Source: Epithemia pelagica (taxonomy: Eukaryota > Bacillariophyta > Bacillariophyceae > Surirellales > Surirellaceae). Taken from it: a DNA stretch of 64,000 bases. Each line of letters begins with the position of its first letter. The first letter of the stretch is position 1. Of this stretch, positions 10,425 to 21,616 are shown one piece after another. The notes under the pieces are model-generated. The model ran no database searches and was not told the origin of the DNA. It saw nothing but the letters and a program-made list of their open reading frames with translations. Made by a program: the position numbers and the translations under genes. The stretch is from the NCBI GenBank assembly GCA_946965045.2, contig OX337236.1:372001-436000 (forward strand), written 5' to 3'.

Positions 10425-11774
10425 TTAAGGGCACGCACTAAAACTTAACTGCATATTCATAATTTCCTCGTGCCGAAAAGAAGTCTCCTCCTGATTTTGG
10501 AATTCAATGTACGCTTGCAAGTTTTGCCGGCCCTCTTCTGAGATGTCATCTAGATCAAGCGGTTCAGCTCCAGCTACCATTCTGAAGCCAAGGAACTTAC
10601 GTAATAAATTGTTGCATGACTTGAATGAAAGGAGCATTGGATCGGGTGCGGGGTGAAAATGTTGATTGGCACTGCCGTGTGCTTCAAAGGAGACCTTACA
10701 GATTGGCTTGAAAGTCTTGTTCAAGAGCCCGCGAAGCTCTGGGACCTGTCTATGCATCCGAAATGAGGCGTGAGCGTTTCTTTCAGCAAGACTCTTTTGA
10801 TATTGATTCACATCCGCTTCAGACTTCTGAAGGATGCTATGTGCCAGGAATTTGCAAACCAAAGAGGCGGTGCTCATCGCATCAACCACATTTTGTCGCG
10901 TTGCCTTTTTGGCAGCACTCAATGAAACTCGAGTCATGCCAATTTGTCCTGCAATCCAACCATCTTCGCATAAAACGATGGCATCATATCCTGTTCCTTG
11001 CCAGTCGCGCATGCCATCAAGATCAAGAGCAGGAAAAATGAAAACGCGACTGTTCTGGTCGAACAGGCTTTGTTGATTGGTCATCCGCACGATATTGCAA
11101 AGCAAGTTCCTGATTCCGGGAAATCGTACTAGCGTTTCATTGCCCCCCTGTTGTTGTCGTTTAAAACAACCCAAAATTGCTTTGCTCGTAGATTCATTCC
11201 CAACATTCGCCATCTGCAATCCCAAAACTGCAACGGCTGGATAATTCCAAGTAAGTGCTTCACCCCTCTCTTTTGGAAGTAGATGGGCTTTGTCGGTGCC
11301 TTCGGTGGCTCTACCGTTCTGGGGCGGGTTCGGGTCAGATCGTCCGAATATGTCGACCGGAATCAAATCATCATTCACCGTTGATTGCGTATTGCCAATG
11401 CTGGTTTGTGAGTCAATTGCTCCTTGACGCGAGGCGACGAATTCGCGAGGATTCCGCCAATCCCTTGGTTTATGGTTTCTTTCGAAACTAGGGGCATTAC
11501 TTCGGCAAATTGTTGGGTAAAATCGATTCCAATCAGCATGATTGAGGTGGACAAGCGGTATTTCAATGTCTCTTATCGAGGCAAAATAATCACCTCTTGA
11601 GGAATGCATGTCAGAGATCTCCATCACGCAATTTATCGCCGTGTCGTTGATCCCATCCGCCCGGGCAATATTTTCAAATTCTTCCGCGTCGATGAAAGCA
11701 GCGTCGTCATCTTGATTCAGTCTTCGGTGCACCTCCCTTCGGAGGTTTGCCTCTTTCGCTCGTGCCCAAACCAT
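10425..11774 (-). CDS. Unrecognised 449-residue protein
   Basis: A long single-exon frame with ordinary protein composition and an ATG at its start. I recognise no domain. Visible traits are a charged N-terminus, a mixed alpha/beta middle part (VFIFPALDLDGMRDW, then GYDAIVLCEDGWIAGQIGM) and a helical C-terminal third with several His/Arg residues. No signal peptide or membrane segment is evident. It lies next to the tandem duplication and faces a 1.2-kb stretch without clear genes, so it may be lineage-specific or derived from a mobile element. Composition and length make coding likely; function is open. Confidence 0.6.
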   Translation of the reverse strand: MVWARAKEANLRREVHRRLNQDDDAAFIDAEEFENIARADGINDTAINCVMEISDMHSSRGDYFASIRDIEIPLVHLNHADWNRFYPTICRSNAPSFERNHKPRDWRNPREFVASRQGAIDSQTSIGNTQSTVNDDLIPVDIFGRSDPNPPQNGRATEGTDKAHLLPKERGEALTWNYPAVAVLGLQMANVGNESTSKAILGCFKRQQQGGNETLVRFPGIRNLLCNIVRMTNQQSLFDQNSRVFIFPALDLDGMRDWQGTGYDAIVLCEDGWIAGQIGMTRVSLSAAKKATRQNVVDAMSTASLVCKFLAHSILQKSEADVNQYQKSLAERNAHASFRMHRQVPELRGLLNKTFKPICKVSFEAHGSANQHFHPAPDPMLLSFKSCNNLLRKFLGFRMVAGAEPLDLDDISEEGRQNLQAYIEFQNQEETSFRHEEIMNMQLSFSACP

Positions 11775-13007
11775 ACCTGTTGTTGCGGAAATAGATCCTT
11801 CTGTCCAAAGGACAGCAGGGGTAGGATGTACAATTAATTTGGCATCTGTTGTAATTATTGTGGTTGATGCTGTTCTGGTTGTTGCTAATATGCGTTTTGT
11901 GTTTGGTGTTTGGTGTGCGATGTGCGATGCTCCGCGCTCCGCTCCGTATGATCTCTTTGGTCCAAAGGTACTAGTAGAGTTCCTTGGTGTGTGGGCAAAC
12001 AGTAGTTGTTATCCCTTACATGGGTTAAAATGAACCCCCAAGCTTTATGATAAAATGACCTTACAAGCGGAGTTCAGACAGAATGTTCCTGTCGTAGCGC
12101 TCCAGTAGGATTTCTACGTAATACGCGCCAGCCATCTTTGTTAATATAGCCCTTATAATTATGCCTCTGTTGTGCAAAGTGCTTCCGAAACTCGACAATC
12201 TCGCGTTCCCCCAGAAAAACTTCGTTTTGTACGAGACTATCGTGCGTGGGGTGCGTCCGATGATCATGTTGTTGTGGATGATGCCAACCGCATACCTTGT
12301 AGCGCCATTGAGGGTGGTTCAAGTAAACCCTAAAGCATCCGGATGCAGCTCGGCTACAAGGTAGGCGGTTGGGATGGCCCTCCACCATGGTCAACACAGT
12401 CGACTGTTTTTTCGTAATTTTTGGTGAAAATCTAGCGTTCGGAAGAAATCACACATAACACTAAAGTTAATAAAATATTTATTTCAGCCACTAGGAAGTC
12501 GCTAGTCGGACGCTAATAACGCAGAACGCTTTCCAGGATTACTCCTCTGGTACAAATTCTACAGGAGTCTACGACAGGAACACACTCCCTGAACTCAGCT
12601 TGTAGTTTAAGCATTGCGACTACAAAACATCTATAATTCTCGACTTAAATGCGACTAAGTCCCTCTGGGGATTAAGCGATCACGACACATGGTGAGCTAT
12701 CCCGCCTTTTTGTCTTCGGAGGATTAGCACCCATTGCAACGGCTTTTCTTCCGAGAATAGAAGCAATGGAGCAATCTATAAAGGCTCCATAGACACTCTG
12801 CTCATTGTCTAATACCTGACAAAAGTTGTTGTCCATCGCATGGAATCGATGATGGAATTGACGCTTTCGACCGTCGCATTCGATCCTACGAAAGGCACTT
12901 TCCTCCCCCAAAGGCGGTATGCGTTACAAACAAGGACGACAGCGCAAAATATCTACCTTTCGCGTTAACAACCTGAAGAAAGGGCAGACAAGGCATACAA
13001 TACATTC
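11775..13007. other. Gene-poor stretch with weak minus-strand frames
   Basis: The only frames of note are on the minus strand at 12074-12397 (107 codons, ending in a GYINKDGWRVLRRNPTGALR-like stretch) and at 12672-12911. Neither has a motif I recognise, and each has competing frames, so I do not call genes. The 3' end of the EFL1 gene lies at its right border. Confidence 0.4.
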
Positions 13008-16000
13008 TCATCGTTTGAGAGTGCGTTGCTTTTCCGCTGCCACGACGGTCCGGCTCGAGTCAATTTTCAAGCCTTTTCGTTCTCGGACCTTTCGAATGTA
13101 TCGCAAGGCTGTATTGTCCATTCCCGTCGAGGAGTCTCCGGCCACTTGCAATTCTCCATAATCTTCGCGTTCCTCTTCCGTGGTGGGAATCCAAAAGGGA
13201 TCCACGTCCAGTCGTTGCCAATGGGAAAAGATCATTTCCGGTGCCGTCACTTCACCACTTGTTTTGGAATACAGCTCGGGAGCTAATCCAAAGGCTTCGG
13301 CCTGAGGAATGAGAGCTGTAATGGCAAGCAAGTCAGTTCCGTCCACCATGGAATCATCTTCCACTTTGCCTCGACGTTTACTTAGAACCGAATAGAGAGA
13401 ACCCAAGCCGTTGAGAGAGGAATTGAGAGTTAACCGGAGATAGCCTTCCATCAATCGAGCGGGTCTCGTCAACAAGGCACACCGAATACCCGAACGCAGA
13501 GCCGAGACAATCATGCCACTGGAGAGAGATTTGGCCGGTTGCCAGGTTGCATCATCGCCCTCTTGGTTGGCCGCCGGAGTCATGGCAATTTCAAACCCTT
13601 CCAGTACCACGAGAATGTTTCGCACCTGTTCTTCGCAAATGGGACCCGATCGGAGCGCCATTTGAAAGCCAGCCACGGCCGATCCCTTCAGTTTGTTCCA
13701 GATTTGCACCGCGGCTTCATCCAAGCTCGCAGTTCGGACAAGGTCATGCGTGGCCTGGGAACCGTCTCGAATACAGTGCTGAAGGGCATTGTATTCGCCT
13801 TGACCCGGAGGACTATGCAATTCCTCCAACGGTTCGTGGTGTTCATCATTGTCGTCGTCCTTGTCGTGAGTGTCGGAGGACGCTTGGATGGATGGGTCCG
13901 TGTTGTGGGCCATGTACACTTGTCCGCTTTCGTCGCTTTGAACACCGAATATGGTGGAGCCAGTTTGGAGGTGAGGACTTTCCATGAGTGCCGTGCCATT
14001 GGTTCCCACCGAGCAGACGGAATCCAGGAGCCTTTGCAAAATGTGGGTCGCGTCGGGTTGCGGGTCGTCCCCAGACGACGACCCGAGTCCCAGGGCTTTG
14101 CCCAATTGGACCAATTCGTCGTGACTGCCGGGTTCGACCGATTGGGTTTGCAAACATTTGTGTACCAAATCGGTCAAGGGTACGACGCGCAAACTCAAGG
14201 CAGCCGACCGTCCCGACACGACGGCTCGTGCTCGACCCAGCTTGGCACCCGTCAAGCCTTCTTCTTCATTGTAGGGTGGAATGGTGGCTTGTCGGGGTGG
14301 TGGCGTGGAGGCATCCTGACAAAAGGCGGTATACTCCAAGGCGACTTCCTTGGGAAACCAATCCGTGGTTTCCCCAAAATCGACAATGGGATCCGACGTC
14401 CGCAAGCCAATGGGTCGCGAGCAATACACGTGTTGAAGATCCAAAATGGATTGTTCCAAATGAATTTCTCCCAAACAAGCCAAGATGCGTTCACCGCGGG
14501 CCGTGGCTGTGACTTCGATGGCCGCATCGGCACAACTCAATTGCAGCAAGGCGCGGTCCAATTCGTTGGCATCCTCCGAGGATTCCGCTTCGACATTGAC
14601 CTTGACCAAGGGACGCATCGAATGTTCCACCAATTTCAAGGGCGTGGCATGGACACGGTCGCTCAAGCAACAGTGTTTGAGTTGGACCGTGTCCAAATTC
14701 AACACGGCACACAAATGACCAGCGGGTACTTCCGGAACCAGGACAAAGGACGATCCCATGAGCAAAAAAAGTTGTATGGTACGTTTCGGTGGTGGTGAGG
14801 ATGAGGATGACGAGGATCCATCACTGCTGGGTGGTTGGTATTTGGGTCCCAAGACATAGTATTCCGTTCCCGTTTGCAATCGTCCCGACAAGACCCGGGT
14901 CAATCCCAAAATCACATGATCGCCCTCCTTGGACAAGGAGGATGACCCCACTGCTGCCGCCGTGCCCTCTCGGACATTGGCCCGCGGTGTCGAAAAGAAT
15001 TTGCACACGTGCGCAACCGTCGGTGCCGTCCGACTCGTATCACAGCGTTGCACGGCCTGTTGGATCGCGGACCATTCCTCGGTTCGATGGACGGGTGGTT
15101 GGAGGGACACTCGGTGTTGGGCCGCTGCTTGGAGTGGCGACGGACCATACTCACACACAACATCCAAGACGGTGGACGCCAAGGGTCGATACCGCCGCAA
15201 GATACATCTCAAGACAGCGTCGGCCGTTGTGGAACCCGTCCGGGTCAAGAGGGTTTGCAATTGTTTCGTCGACGCGATTACAGATGCCTCGTCTCCCGTC
15301 CATCCCACGGACAGCGATTGCAACACCCGTTCCATGCCGGGAGTATCGGCTTTGAGTTTGGAAGAAGGATGGTTGTTGTTGTTTGTCGTAGGAGTAGTAG
15401 TGTTGGTGGTTGGTAGATTGTTGTGATTGATGGATGCCGGTCCCAAAAAGACGGTGGATTGTCCGACGGCACTGGCGGCCGTGGCCACACCTTGATAGAT
15501 ATCCCACAAGGGTTGCAAGCCATACTGAGCAAACAGGGGCACATTGTCCTCGCTGTCATTGCCACTGAATTTCCACTTGACCACCTTGTCTCGTCCCTTG
15601 AGTTTGTAATCGCCAAACAAGTAGGGTCGTAACAAGACGGGTTTAATGGCCACCAATTGGTGTTTGTAGAGTGATCGGGCCAGACTGGCCACGGTAAAGC
15701 CCCAACCAAACAAGGCGGATCCAAAAAGGACATTGCCCTTGGCCGGATCAAACGTCCACAAGGCGGGTTCGTTCGTGTTTTCCTTTTTGGTGATGGGCGC
15801 ATTACCACTTGTAGTACTAGTATTAGTAGTTCTCGATCCGTCGTCGTGGGGATTGGTCTGGTCAGAGCCTTGGTCGACCACATGCGCGGCGGCACTGGCA
15901 CTCATGGCGGCGGCCGCCGCATTGACGGATTCGAGCAAGGCTCGGATTCGCAAATAGGCTTCCGTGGCGGACAAGCCCAAATCAGACCACAGGCGATCCA

Positions 16001-16457
16001 TTTTGTTAATCACCAAAATGGGCACCAGGTCATGAAACATGGCTTCCCGAACCACTTGATGGGTCCGGGGTCCCATGCCTTCGACGGCATCCACCACCAA
16101 CAAACAGGCATCACAGGCGGTCAAGGCCGAGGAAACTTCCAAGGAAAAATCCGTATGGCCCGGAGAATCGACCAAGTGAAGAATGCGTGGACCCGACTTG
16201 CCGGCTGCTTGTTTGGGATGAGCCTGGTATTGGTGGGACAAGCCAATGGCCGAACTGCGCATGGTAATGCCTCGTCGTTGTTCTTCGGGATCGGAATCCA
16301 AATACCGAATGGTACCCGCCAATCGTTCACTAATCAAACCATTGTGTTCAATGAGATTGTCCGCCAAGGTGGTTTTCCCATGATCGACATGAGCCGCAAT
16401 GGTTACCAATCGAGTGTCGGAGGGATCCAAAAAGATGGAGGAGGACGACGATGACAT
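13008..16457 (-). CDS. EFL1: EFL1/Ria1-type GTPase, 60S ribosome maturation
   Basis: An EF-2-like GTPase of 1149 residues, close to the size of human EFL1 and yeast Ria1. With SBDS these proteins release eIF6 from pre-60S subunits in the cytoplasm. The G domain has AHVDHGKT (22-29), a switch I RGITM motif, DSPGH and NKMD. An insertion rich in Asn/Thr/Ser and Gly lies in the G-domain region (about 200-370), as in this family but with low-complexity expansion. EF-2-like domains II-V follow. The last part (FGLAPELYSKTSGEVTAPEMIFSHWQ and the FWIPTT segment) matches the C-terminus of EFL1 rather than EF-2, whose diphthamide loop it does not show. Single exon. The start MSSSSSSIFLDP places the P-loop where the family has it. 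Head-to-head with the gene at 16773. Confidence 0.9.
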   Translation of the reverse strand: MSSSSSSIFLDPSDTRLVTIAAHVDHGKTTLADNLIEHNGLISERLAGTIRYLDSDPEEQRRGITMRSSAIGLSHQYQAHPKQAAGKSGPRILHLVDSPGHTDFSLEVSSALTACDACLLVVDAVEGMGPRTHQVVREAMFHDLVPILVINKMDRLWSDLGLSATEAYLRIRALLESVNAAAAAMSASAAAHVVDQGSDQTNPHDDGSRTTNTSTTSGNAPITKKENTNEPALWTFDPAKGNVLFGSALFGWGFTVASLARSLYKHQLVAIKPVLLRPYLFGDYKLKGRDKVVKWKFSGNDSEDNVPLFAQYGLQPLWDIYQGVATAASAVGQSTVFLGPASINHNNLPTTNTTTPTTNNNNHPSSKLKADTPGMERVLQSLSVGWTGDEASVIASTKQLQTLLTRTGSTTADAVLRCILRRYRPLASTVLDVVCEYGPSPLQAAAQHRVSLQPPVHRTEEWSAIQQAVQRCDTSRTAPTVAHVCKFFSTPRANVREGTAAAVGSSSLSKEGDHVILGLTRVLSGRLQTGTEYYVLGPKYQPPSSDGSSSSSSSPPPKRTIQLFLLMGSSFVLVPEVPAGHLCAVLNLDTVQLKHCCLSDRVHATPLKLVEHSMRPLVKVNVEAESSEDANELDRALLQLSCADAAIEVTATARGERILACLGEIHLEQSILDLQHVYCSRPIGLRTSDPIVDFGETTDWFPKEVALEYTAFCQDASTPPPRQATIPPYNEEEGLTGAKLGRARAVVSGRSAALSLRVVPLTDLVHKCLQTQSVEPGSHDELVQLGKALGLGSSSGDDPQPDATHILQRLLDSVCSVGTNGTALMESPHLQTGSTIFGVQSDESGQVYMAHNTDPSIQASSDTHDKDDDNDEHHEPLEELHSPPGQGEYNALQHCIRDGSQATHDLVRTASLDEAAVQIWNKLKGSAVAGFQMALRSGPICEEQVRNILVVLEGFEIAMTPAANQEGDDATWQPAKSLSSGMIVSALRSGIRCALLTRPARLMEGYLRLTLNSSLNGLGSLYSVLSKRRGKVEDDSMVDGTDLLAITALIPQAEAFGLAPELYSKTSGEVTAPEMIFSHWQRLDVDPFWIPTTEEEREDYGELQVAGDSSTGMDNTALRYIRKVRERKGLKIDSSRTVVAAEKQRTLKR

Positions 16458-16772
16458 GATGGAGGTAATAGGTATGCACGATTCTCGCGCCCCCTTTCAG
16501 ACATGGAGGAGGAGAACAAAAATGAATGGGGACGAAGTGCGTGTTGGCAAGGCAACTGTAGATGGGGTGGGTACATCGGCACCAAGATTCAGTCGCATAT
16601 AGTTTGCATGCACCAAAGGGAGGTCGGGACCAAGACTAACTACGTGCCTCACTTTTTTCGTCCACAACTGCCACCAAACGACCACCCCACCATTTTGTTG
16701 TTCATCGAATCAAGATCTCTGTGTTTGTTTCTCTCAACTACCAACAGAGCTATAAAATATACGGATATCGCC
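16458..16772. promoter_or_regulatory. Shared 315-bp divergent promoter region
   Basis: Lies between the ATG of the EFL1 gene (minus) and the ATG of the next gene (plus). A TATAAAATAT stretch at 16751-16760 is only about 20 bp before the plus ATG, so it is more likely leader than a working TATA box unless the transcript leader is extremely short. Confidence 0.4.
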
Positions 16773-19421
16773 ATGCCAACTCGAAAGAATCAAGCACCAC
16801 CACCCCAACCAGCCACTGGCGACGACAACCACCACAAGGACAAGACAAGTTTCGCCGCCGCCTTGGCCCACGCCTTGCACGAGGCGGACGCGGCGACTCC
16901 TTCGACGGAGGAATTGTGTGAGGAAACCTACCTGCAATTGTGTTTGGACGATCCCTTGGTATCTGCGGCCGGATGTCACGCCTTGGCCCAGGCCTTGAGC
17001 TCCTTACTGGAACATGACAACAACCACAACAAGAAGAAGCAGCAAAAACCGCCCGTGGTGTATGCACCCTCCAATCGTCTCGTCCAAGGAATTGAACAAG
17101 TTTGTCAACGGGTTTCCTCGTCCCAAAATCCCACCAGTAAAAGTAATCCACACGAAACCCACAGTAGTAACAAGGAGACGGATGCCAACCTCAAGAATAA
17201 CAACATTCCAGAGAACGAATCATCCATACCCGAACCTGCCGCATCCTTGTTCAAATCAGAAGACAACAATCCGAACGACACGGCCAGTGCCGCAGCCGAA
17301 TTGGCATGGATGGTCTTTGCTCGCATTCCACTCGCCTGTTGTTTGAGTCGACGCTTGGAGGATGCGGCACGACTTTTGGGGAGTTATCGGGGTCCAGCAG
17401 CCGCTACTCACAACGACCAGGAGGATCCAAACGACGACGACACGAAGAACGAGGACACGACCCTACAACAAGAACCACAAGAACAACAAGAACTCAATTC
17501 TACCAACAACCACGACAACAACACTACCAACGACCATGACAGTTTGGCCGAAGTGTGGGCGGCCGAATCGGATCCCAGTGATTATGGCTTTGATTCGGGA
17601 TGGAATCCACAAGCGCAATTGGCCGAATTGGATGCCTGGGCGGCCATTCAAGTACAAGTGAATCCCCACGAATTGTCGCAAGTGCCACCCAATCCCCAAT
17701 GGACCGACCTGGCGTCGGCCGTGGCACACTTGGTGCAACACCACTTGCACAGTTCCAAATTCTCGGCCCTGTCCTTGACCCAAATTCGACGACTTCAAGT
17801 CGTGGAGTATTTGACACAATGGACCGTCACCTTGGCCTTGGTTCCATCCTCCAGTCCCCTGTTTCATCATGCTTCCACCCCAAACGACAAGGAAGATGGT
17901 GGTGGTGATGATTCGTGGCAACGATTGGCCCTCCAACCCCTGTACGTCTTGAGGGATCTCGTGACGCTCCACCCCGCCGCCCTGTTGGACGAGTATTTGA
18001 CACTGCTCCAACAATTGATTCAAGTCGATCATCAATTGTCCTCCACCACCACAAACTCAGCAACAACAAGACGACCCCAATCCACGCTGGTGGAACCCGC
18101 CACATGGATGGGATTGACGGCTTTGTCGGCCGTGTGCCACCAGTATCGAACGACCACCACCCCAACAACGACTCCACACTTGTATGCTGTTTCGATTCGG
18201 ACGCGTGTCTTGCAATTGGCCGATGATTTGTGTGCCATTTTGGAAAAGGCCCAACCCTTGATGGCCCCAGACGACACGGACGACAACAACACGGACGACG
18301 ACAACGATACCACCCGTGTCCAGCATGCCTTGCCCTGGACCATTTTGCCCCTCTTTCAAATTCTAGTAGTGGTTCCCGACACGTCGGGCCGCCACACCCT
18401 GACGACCGCGCAAGCGCAACTCTTGTTGAATTCTGGTCTCTTTCGTCAATGGATTGGGTGGTGGGATCGACAGCTTCCATCAAACCAGTCGTCGTCGATA
18501 CTACTAAAAACCGCCATGGAATACACTGTCTGGAACTTGTGTACCAGTGCCCCGACACTCTTGGGCAAGTATGCCTGGCGGTATCCCAATTTGGCCGCCC
18601 GGGTCACCAATCCTCCACCCAACCGTGATCAGGAGGACCCAACCAACGCCACAACCGCAACAACCCACACTCCACAGGCACTGGTATTATTGTGGAATTT
18701 GTTGGGCATTCACTTGTCCCTTCAAGATGGTTCGTCTTCTACAACCACGGTCCAATGGCGAACCAGCAACTCGTCCCCACCACAAGCCACGCGACCCAGT
18801 CCGTCCGACTGTCGCAAACGAGCCTGGCAAGAATTTGTCTCCTTGTGTCAAACCGTGGAAACCGTCGTGACACGATGGAAGACGGCTCGTTCCAAGGAAT
18901 CATTGACAACGACTCTGCCAGACACTGATAGCAACAACAACAGTACTAATAACAGTACCACCAACAACAATTCGTTACTCCAGATTGTGGAGGAGGATTG
19001 GTTCGTCTTGGAACAATTCCATGACTTGGCCCACCATTTGACGACAACGACGACACATACCTTATTACTGGTTCCCATGTTTTGTCGGGAAATGCCCTTG
19101 GAGGGAGATGTCACGGTCCCCGATGACAAGAAACACGCCGCCCTTCGTCACTGTCTGTCGGGACTGCAACAAGCCCTTTCCACATGGGAACCCTTGTCCC
19201 CCCACGTTGTGGCCAAGCTCAAAGACGACGACGACACTGATGATGGTACCAAGCAAGAATCGTTCCATACGACCAATCAAATCAAGGTGCAACGACAACA
19301 ATCCGCCCAAGACACGGCCATGGCGCAACTACGAAAATCCATCAAACTGATACACTCGGCCATGGATTCCTGCACGACGACAACGTCCACCAACATGGTC
19401 TTCTCGTCCAAAGCGGACTAA
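16773..19421 (+). CDS. Large helical protein with low-complexity inserts, function unknown
   Basis: An 882-residue single-exon protein from the ATG at 16773 (MPTRKNQ); the frame is open further upstream but that part runs into the EFL1 promoter. It consists of Ala/Leu-rich helical stretches such as SLAEVWAAESDPSDYGFDSG and repeated Leu-rich helices from about residue 290 onward, separated by Asn/Thr/Asp/Gln-rich inserts (for example around 210-270 and 810-830). The helical pattern would suit a HEAT/ARM-like solenoid, but no family is recognised. No signal peptide or membrane segment is evident. Its head-to-head position with EFL1 might mean co-regulation in ribosome biogenesis; this is inference only. 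Confidence 0.7.
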   Translation: MPTRKNQAPPPQPATGDDNHHKDKTSFAAALAHALHEADAATPSTEELCEETYLQLCLDDPLVSAAGCHALAQALSSLLEHDNNHNKKKQQKPPVVYAPSNRLVQGIEQVCQRVSSSQNPTSKSNPHETHSSNKETDANLKNNNIPENESSIPEPAASLFKSEDNNPNDTASAAAELAWMVFARIPLACCLSRRLEDAARLLGSYRGPAAATHNDQEDPNDDDTKNEDTTLQQEPQEQQELNSTNNHDNNTTNDHDSLAEVWAAESDPSDYGFDSGWNPQAQLAELDAWAAIQVQVNPHELSQVPPNPQWTDLASAVAHLVQHHLHSSKFSALSLTQIRRLQVVEYLTQWTVTLALVPSSSPLFHHASTPNDKEDGGGDDSWQRLALQPLYVLRDLVTLHPAALLDEYLTLLQQLIQVDHQLSSTTTNSATTRRPQSTLVEPATWMGLTALSAVCHQYRTTTTPTTTPHLYAVSIRTRVLQLADDLCAILEKAQPLMAPDDTDDNNTDDDNDTTRVQHALPWTILPLFQILVVVPDTSGRHTLTTAQAQLLLNSGLFRQWIGWWDRQLPSNQSSSILLKTAMEYTVWNLCTSAPTLLGKYAWRYPNLAARVTNPPPNRDQEDPTNATTATTHTPQALVLLWNLLGIHLSLQDGSSSTTTVQWRTSNSSPPQATRPSPSDCRKRAWQEFVSLCQTVETVVTRWKTARSKESLTTTLPDTDSNNNSTNNSTTNNNSLLQIVEEDWFVLEQFHDLAHHLTTTTTHTLLLVPMFCREMPLEGDVTVPDDKKHAALRHCLSGLQQALSTWEPLSPHVVAKLKDDDDTDDGTKQESFHTTNQIKVQRQQSAQDTAMAQLRKSIKLIHSAMDSCTTTTSTNMVFSSKAD

Positions 19422-19724
19422 TAATTCGTATTATGATGATTATTTACAACAAGAGAATATGAAGAGAATATTCCTGTCAGTTTCAGTGGCAACTGCTGCT
19501 GTCTGTCCCCGTGTCAACCACTGCCTCGACCTGAGCCACAGACCCAGTTGCGCTTGTGCTTCTACAGAGCAACACAAACGAGCGCCCTGGTATGTTTTCA
19601 CTTTCCACAAGCTGTGATCCATGGTCGTCGGAGGATGGACAGTACAAGCATTCGATACTGCGTTGGAACCACGAGAAACGCAGTAACTGGAGCAACACGG
19701 ATTCCCTCGAAAACCAACAAAACA
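19422..19724. other. Convergent 3' region
   Basis: A 300-bp gap between the stop of the 16773 gene and the stop of the minus-strand zinc-motif gene. No separate gene is seen. Confidence 0.5.
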
Positions 19725-21616
19725 TCATGATTTGAACTCTATCGCCGACCAGTTTGTCGATATGGACGAACTGTCATCCCCATCATGGATGCTTGGATTA
19801 GGCTTTTGCCAGAGACCCACATTTCCAACGTCCAATGGCGAGACAAGGAGAGAGCAAAAGGACATCTTCTGTGAGATGGTCTCAAGATTGCCTCCACTGC
19901 TTTTGAGTTCTGCCTTACTTGAACCAGACAAGGAGGCTCCTCCAGGAGGAGGCCCATAACTACGGGTGTGGTCAAAATTGTGAAGAAAGGCTGCCGCATA
20001 GGGATCGTGAGGAGCGACACTTTCGGGAACGGCGAATTCAATATCGTCAAATCCCTCCGCGTCCATGGACGAGGCCAAGGCAGCATCCTCAGGTGGTAAC
20101 AGTCGGGAAGACTCCTCCGCATCTCGGGAAAAGGAGGACGGCTGGATTGCGTATGGGTCTGCTGGATGCCGTGCGTAGTGTGTGTCTCCGGAGAACGAGA
20201 TGACTTGTGGAGACAACTGTGGATAAAAGACAAGAGTGAATGAGATGAGAATTCCCTGTTGTGATCCAGTTGAAAGACATCAAACATGACACGTACCGTC
20301 GGAAAGTACAGGTCATCCACAGAGTAGCTAGGCGTATAGGATGCATTGGCCGATACGACTCTTGGAGGTAGAGGTGGCTAAAAGGGTCCAAACGTTCCTG
20401 TGAGCATTGTGCGTGTACGGCAATCTGTAGTTCGCATCGAAACACTTACCGTGGCTGTGAATGTATCATTCGCGTAGGCAGAAGGAACATGTGGTGCGTG
20501 CTTGTCTCGTTGTAACCCTTCTTGCGAAGAAACACTAATGGTCACAGAAGAAGGGCTTGGCTGTACTTGTTTGGCTGGTGTTGGAGAGGATTTCTTCCTG
20601 TTGCTGACAGCCGATGACGACCGAGTTCTTCGTGTCTGACCAGTTTTTCTTTCTGCCACAGATGAGCCGAGTTGCTTCACAGTTCTTACTCGTTTGGCAC
20701 GACCAGATCCGTTTCTTATCTTTGGAGTTGCCGTCTTGCTGGCGTCGCTTGTCTCATAAGGAACGGGGCTACCGATACTCGTCCGTATGCTCTGTGAAGA
20801 GCGTGACTGATGGTGGCTTTGTGATCGCTTGCCGGATTGAGTTCTTGACTTTTTTCGATCAAGGTCATCATCCTCATCGTCTGGGGAGGGCTCTGGACTA
20901 CATCTCTTGAGAGATTGCGATTCGCTTCGCGTTAGTTCAGACTCGGGCAGATGAAGTGCTTCATCTTCGGCTGATTCCTTCATTGCTTCTGTCACTTCAT
21001 GCACCGATGCTTCAATGCTGGGTTTGACACCTTTAAATGCCCCTTGCTCCACTAATGACTTTACTGCAGAGCAAGAATGTTGAAAGTTTCCCTTGTTGCG
21101 CTTCATGAACCAATGCCCCTTTTTGCTATCAAAGTTTATTTGAAATGTCACGTTACACTCTTCTCGTGAACATGCGAAACGAATTCTCTTGCGTGACTTG
21201 CTACTGTATTCTTTCACTTTGATCGTTTTCCCCAGTTCGGGGCTCGTGCCAGATTCAATGATTTTGGTGGCAAGCTTTTCTTGCGTCTTTCGCGCAATGT
21301 CAGGGAACTGATCTGGATCAAACCGAATCCCATTATCGATCAAGCAGACGCCACACGTTAGAGGAAGCGAACATGGCGTGTTACCTAGACGGGTAGCATG
21401 CACAATATCAATCTGCTCTTCATCGTTGCTGTCACCAGACTTTCGTGGAGGCCAGAGCAGTCTTTGCTGAAGCGGACTCATTTCCAAGGACTGCTGCTGT
21501 GGTGCATTCACTTTCGTGTTGCTAGTAGTAGTTGCCAATGGTGGCGGTGGTTCACGTCTTCGTGGTGAAGGTGGCATGGATTCAAGTCCTGTGGCTTGCT
21601 CAGATTCCTCTCGCAA
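19725..21616 (-). CDS. Three-exon nuclear-type protein with a WRKY/FLYWCH/MULE-like zinc motif
   Basis: Exons on the minus strand: 21616-20450, 20377-20297 and 20216-19725. The introns (20378-20449, 72 bp; 20217-20296, 80 bp) have GT-AG borders, and all three exons join in phase 0 to give 579 residues. At about residues 145-185 the pattern RIRFACSREEC, then GHWFMKRNKGNFQHSC, gives C-x4-C plus H-x-C. This resembles the zinc-binding fold shared by WRKY, GCM1, FLYWCH and MULE-type DNA-binding domains. The following 200 residues are Ser/Lys/Arg-rich with basic clusters that could be nuclear signals; the C-terminus is acidic and Ser-rich. Likely a DNA-binding regulator or domesticated transposase-derived factor. 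A related motif occurs in the next gene on the same strand. Confidence 0.65.

Noticed and set aside
12672-12911. 79-codon minus-strand frame that looks slightly transposase-like
   Set aside because: Two frames compete over the same bases and neither has a catalytic motif or a neighbouring terminal repeat.
13539-14798. 419-codon plus-strand open frame
   Set aside because: It lies fully antisense to the conserved EFL1 coding region and has no motif; it follows from codon bias on the other strand.
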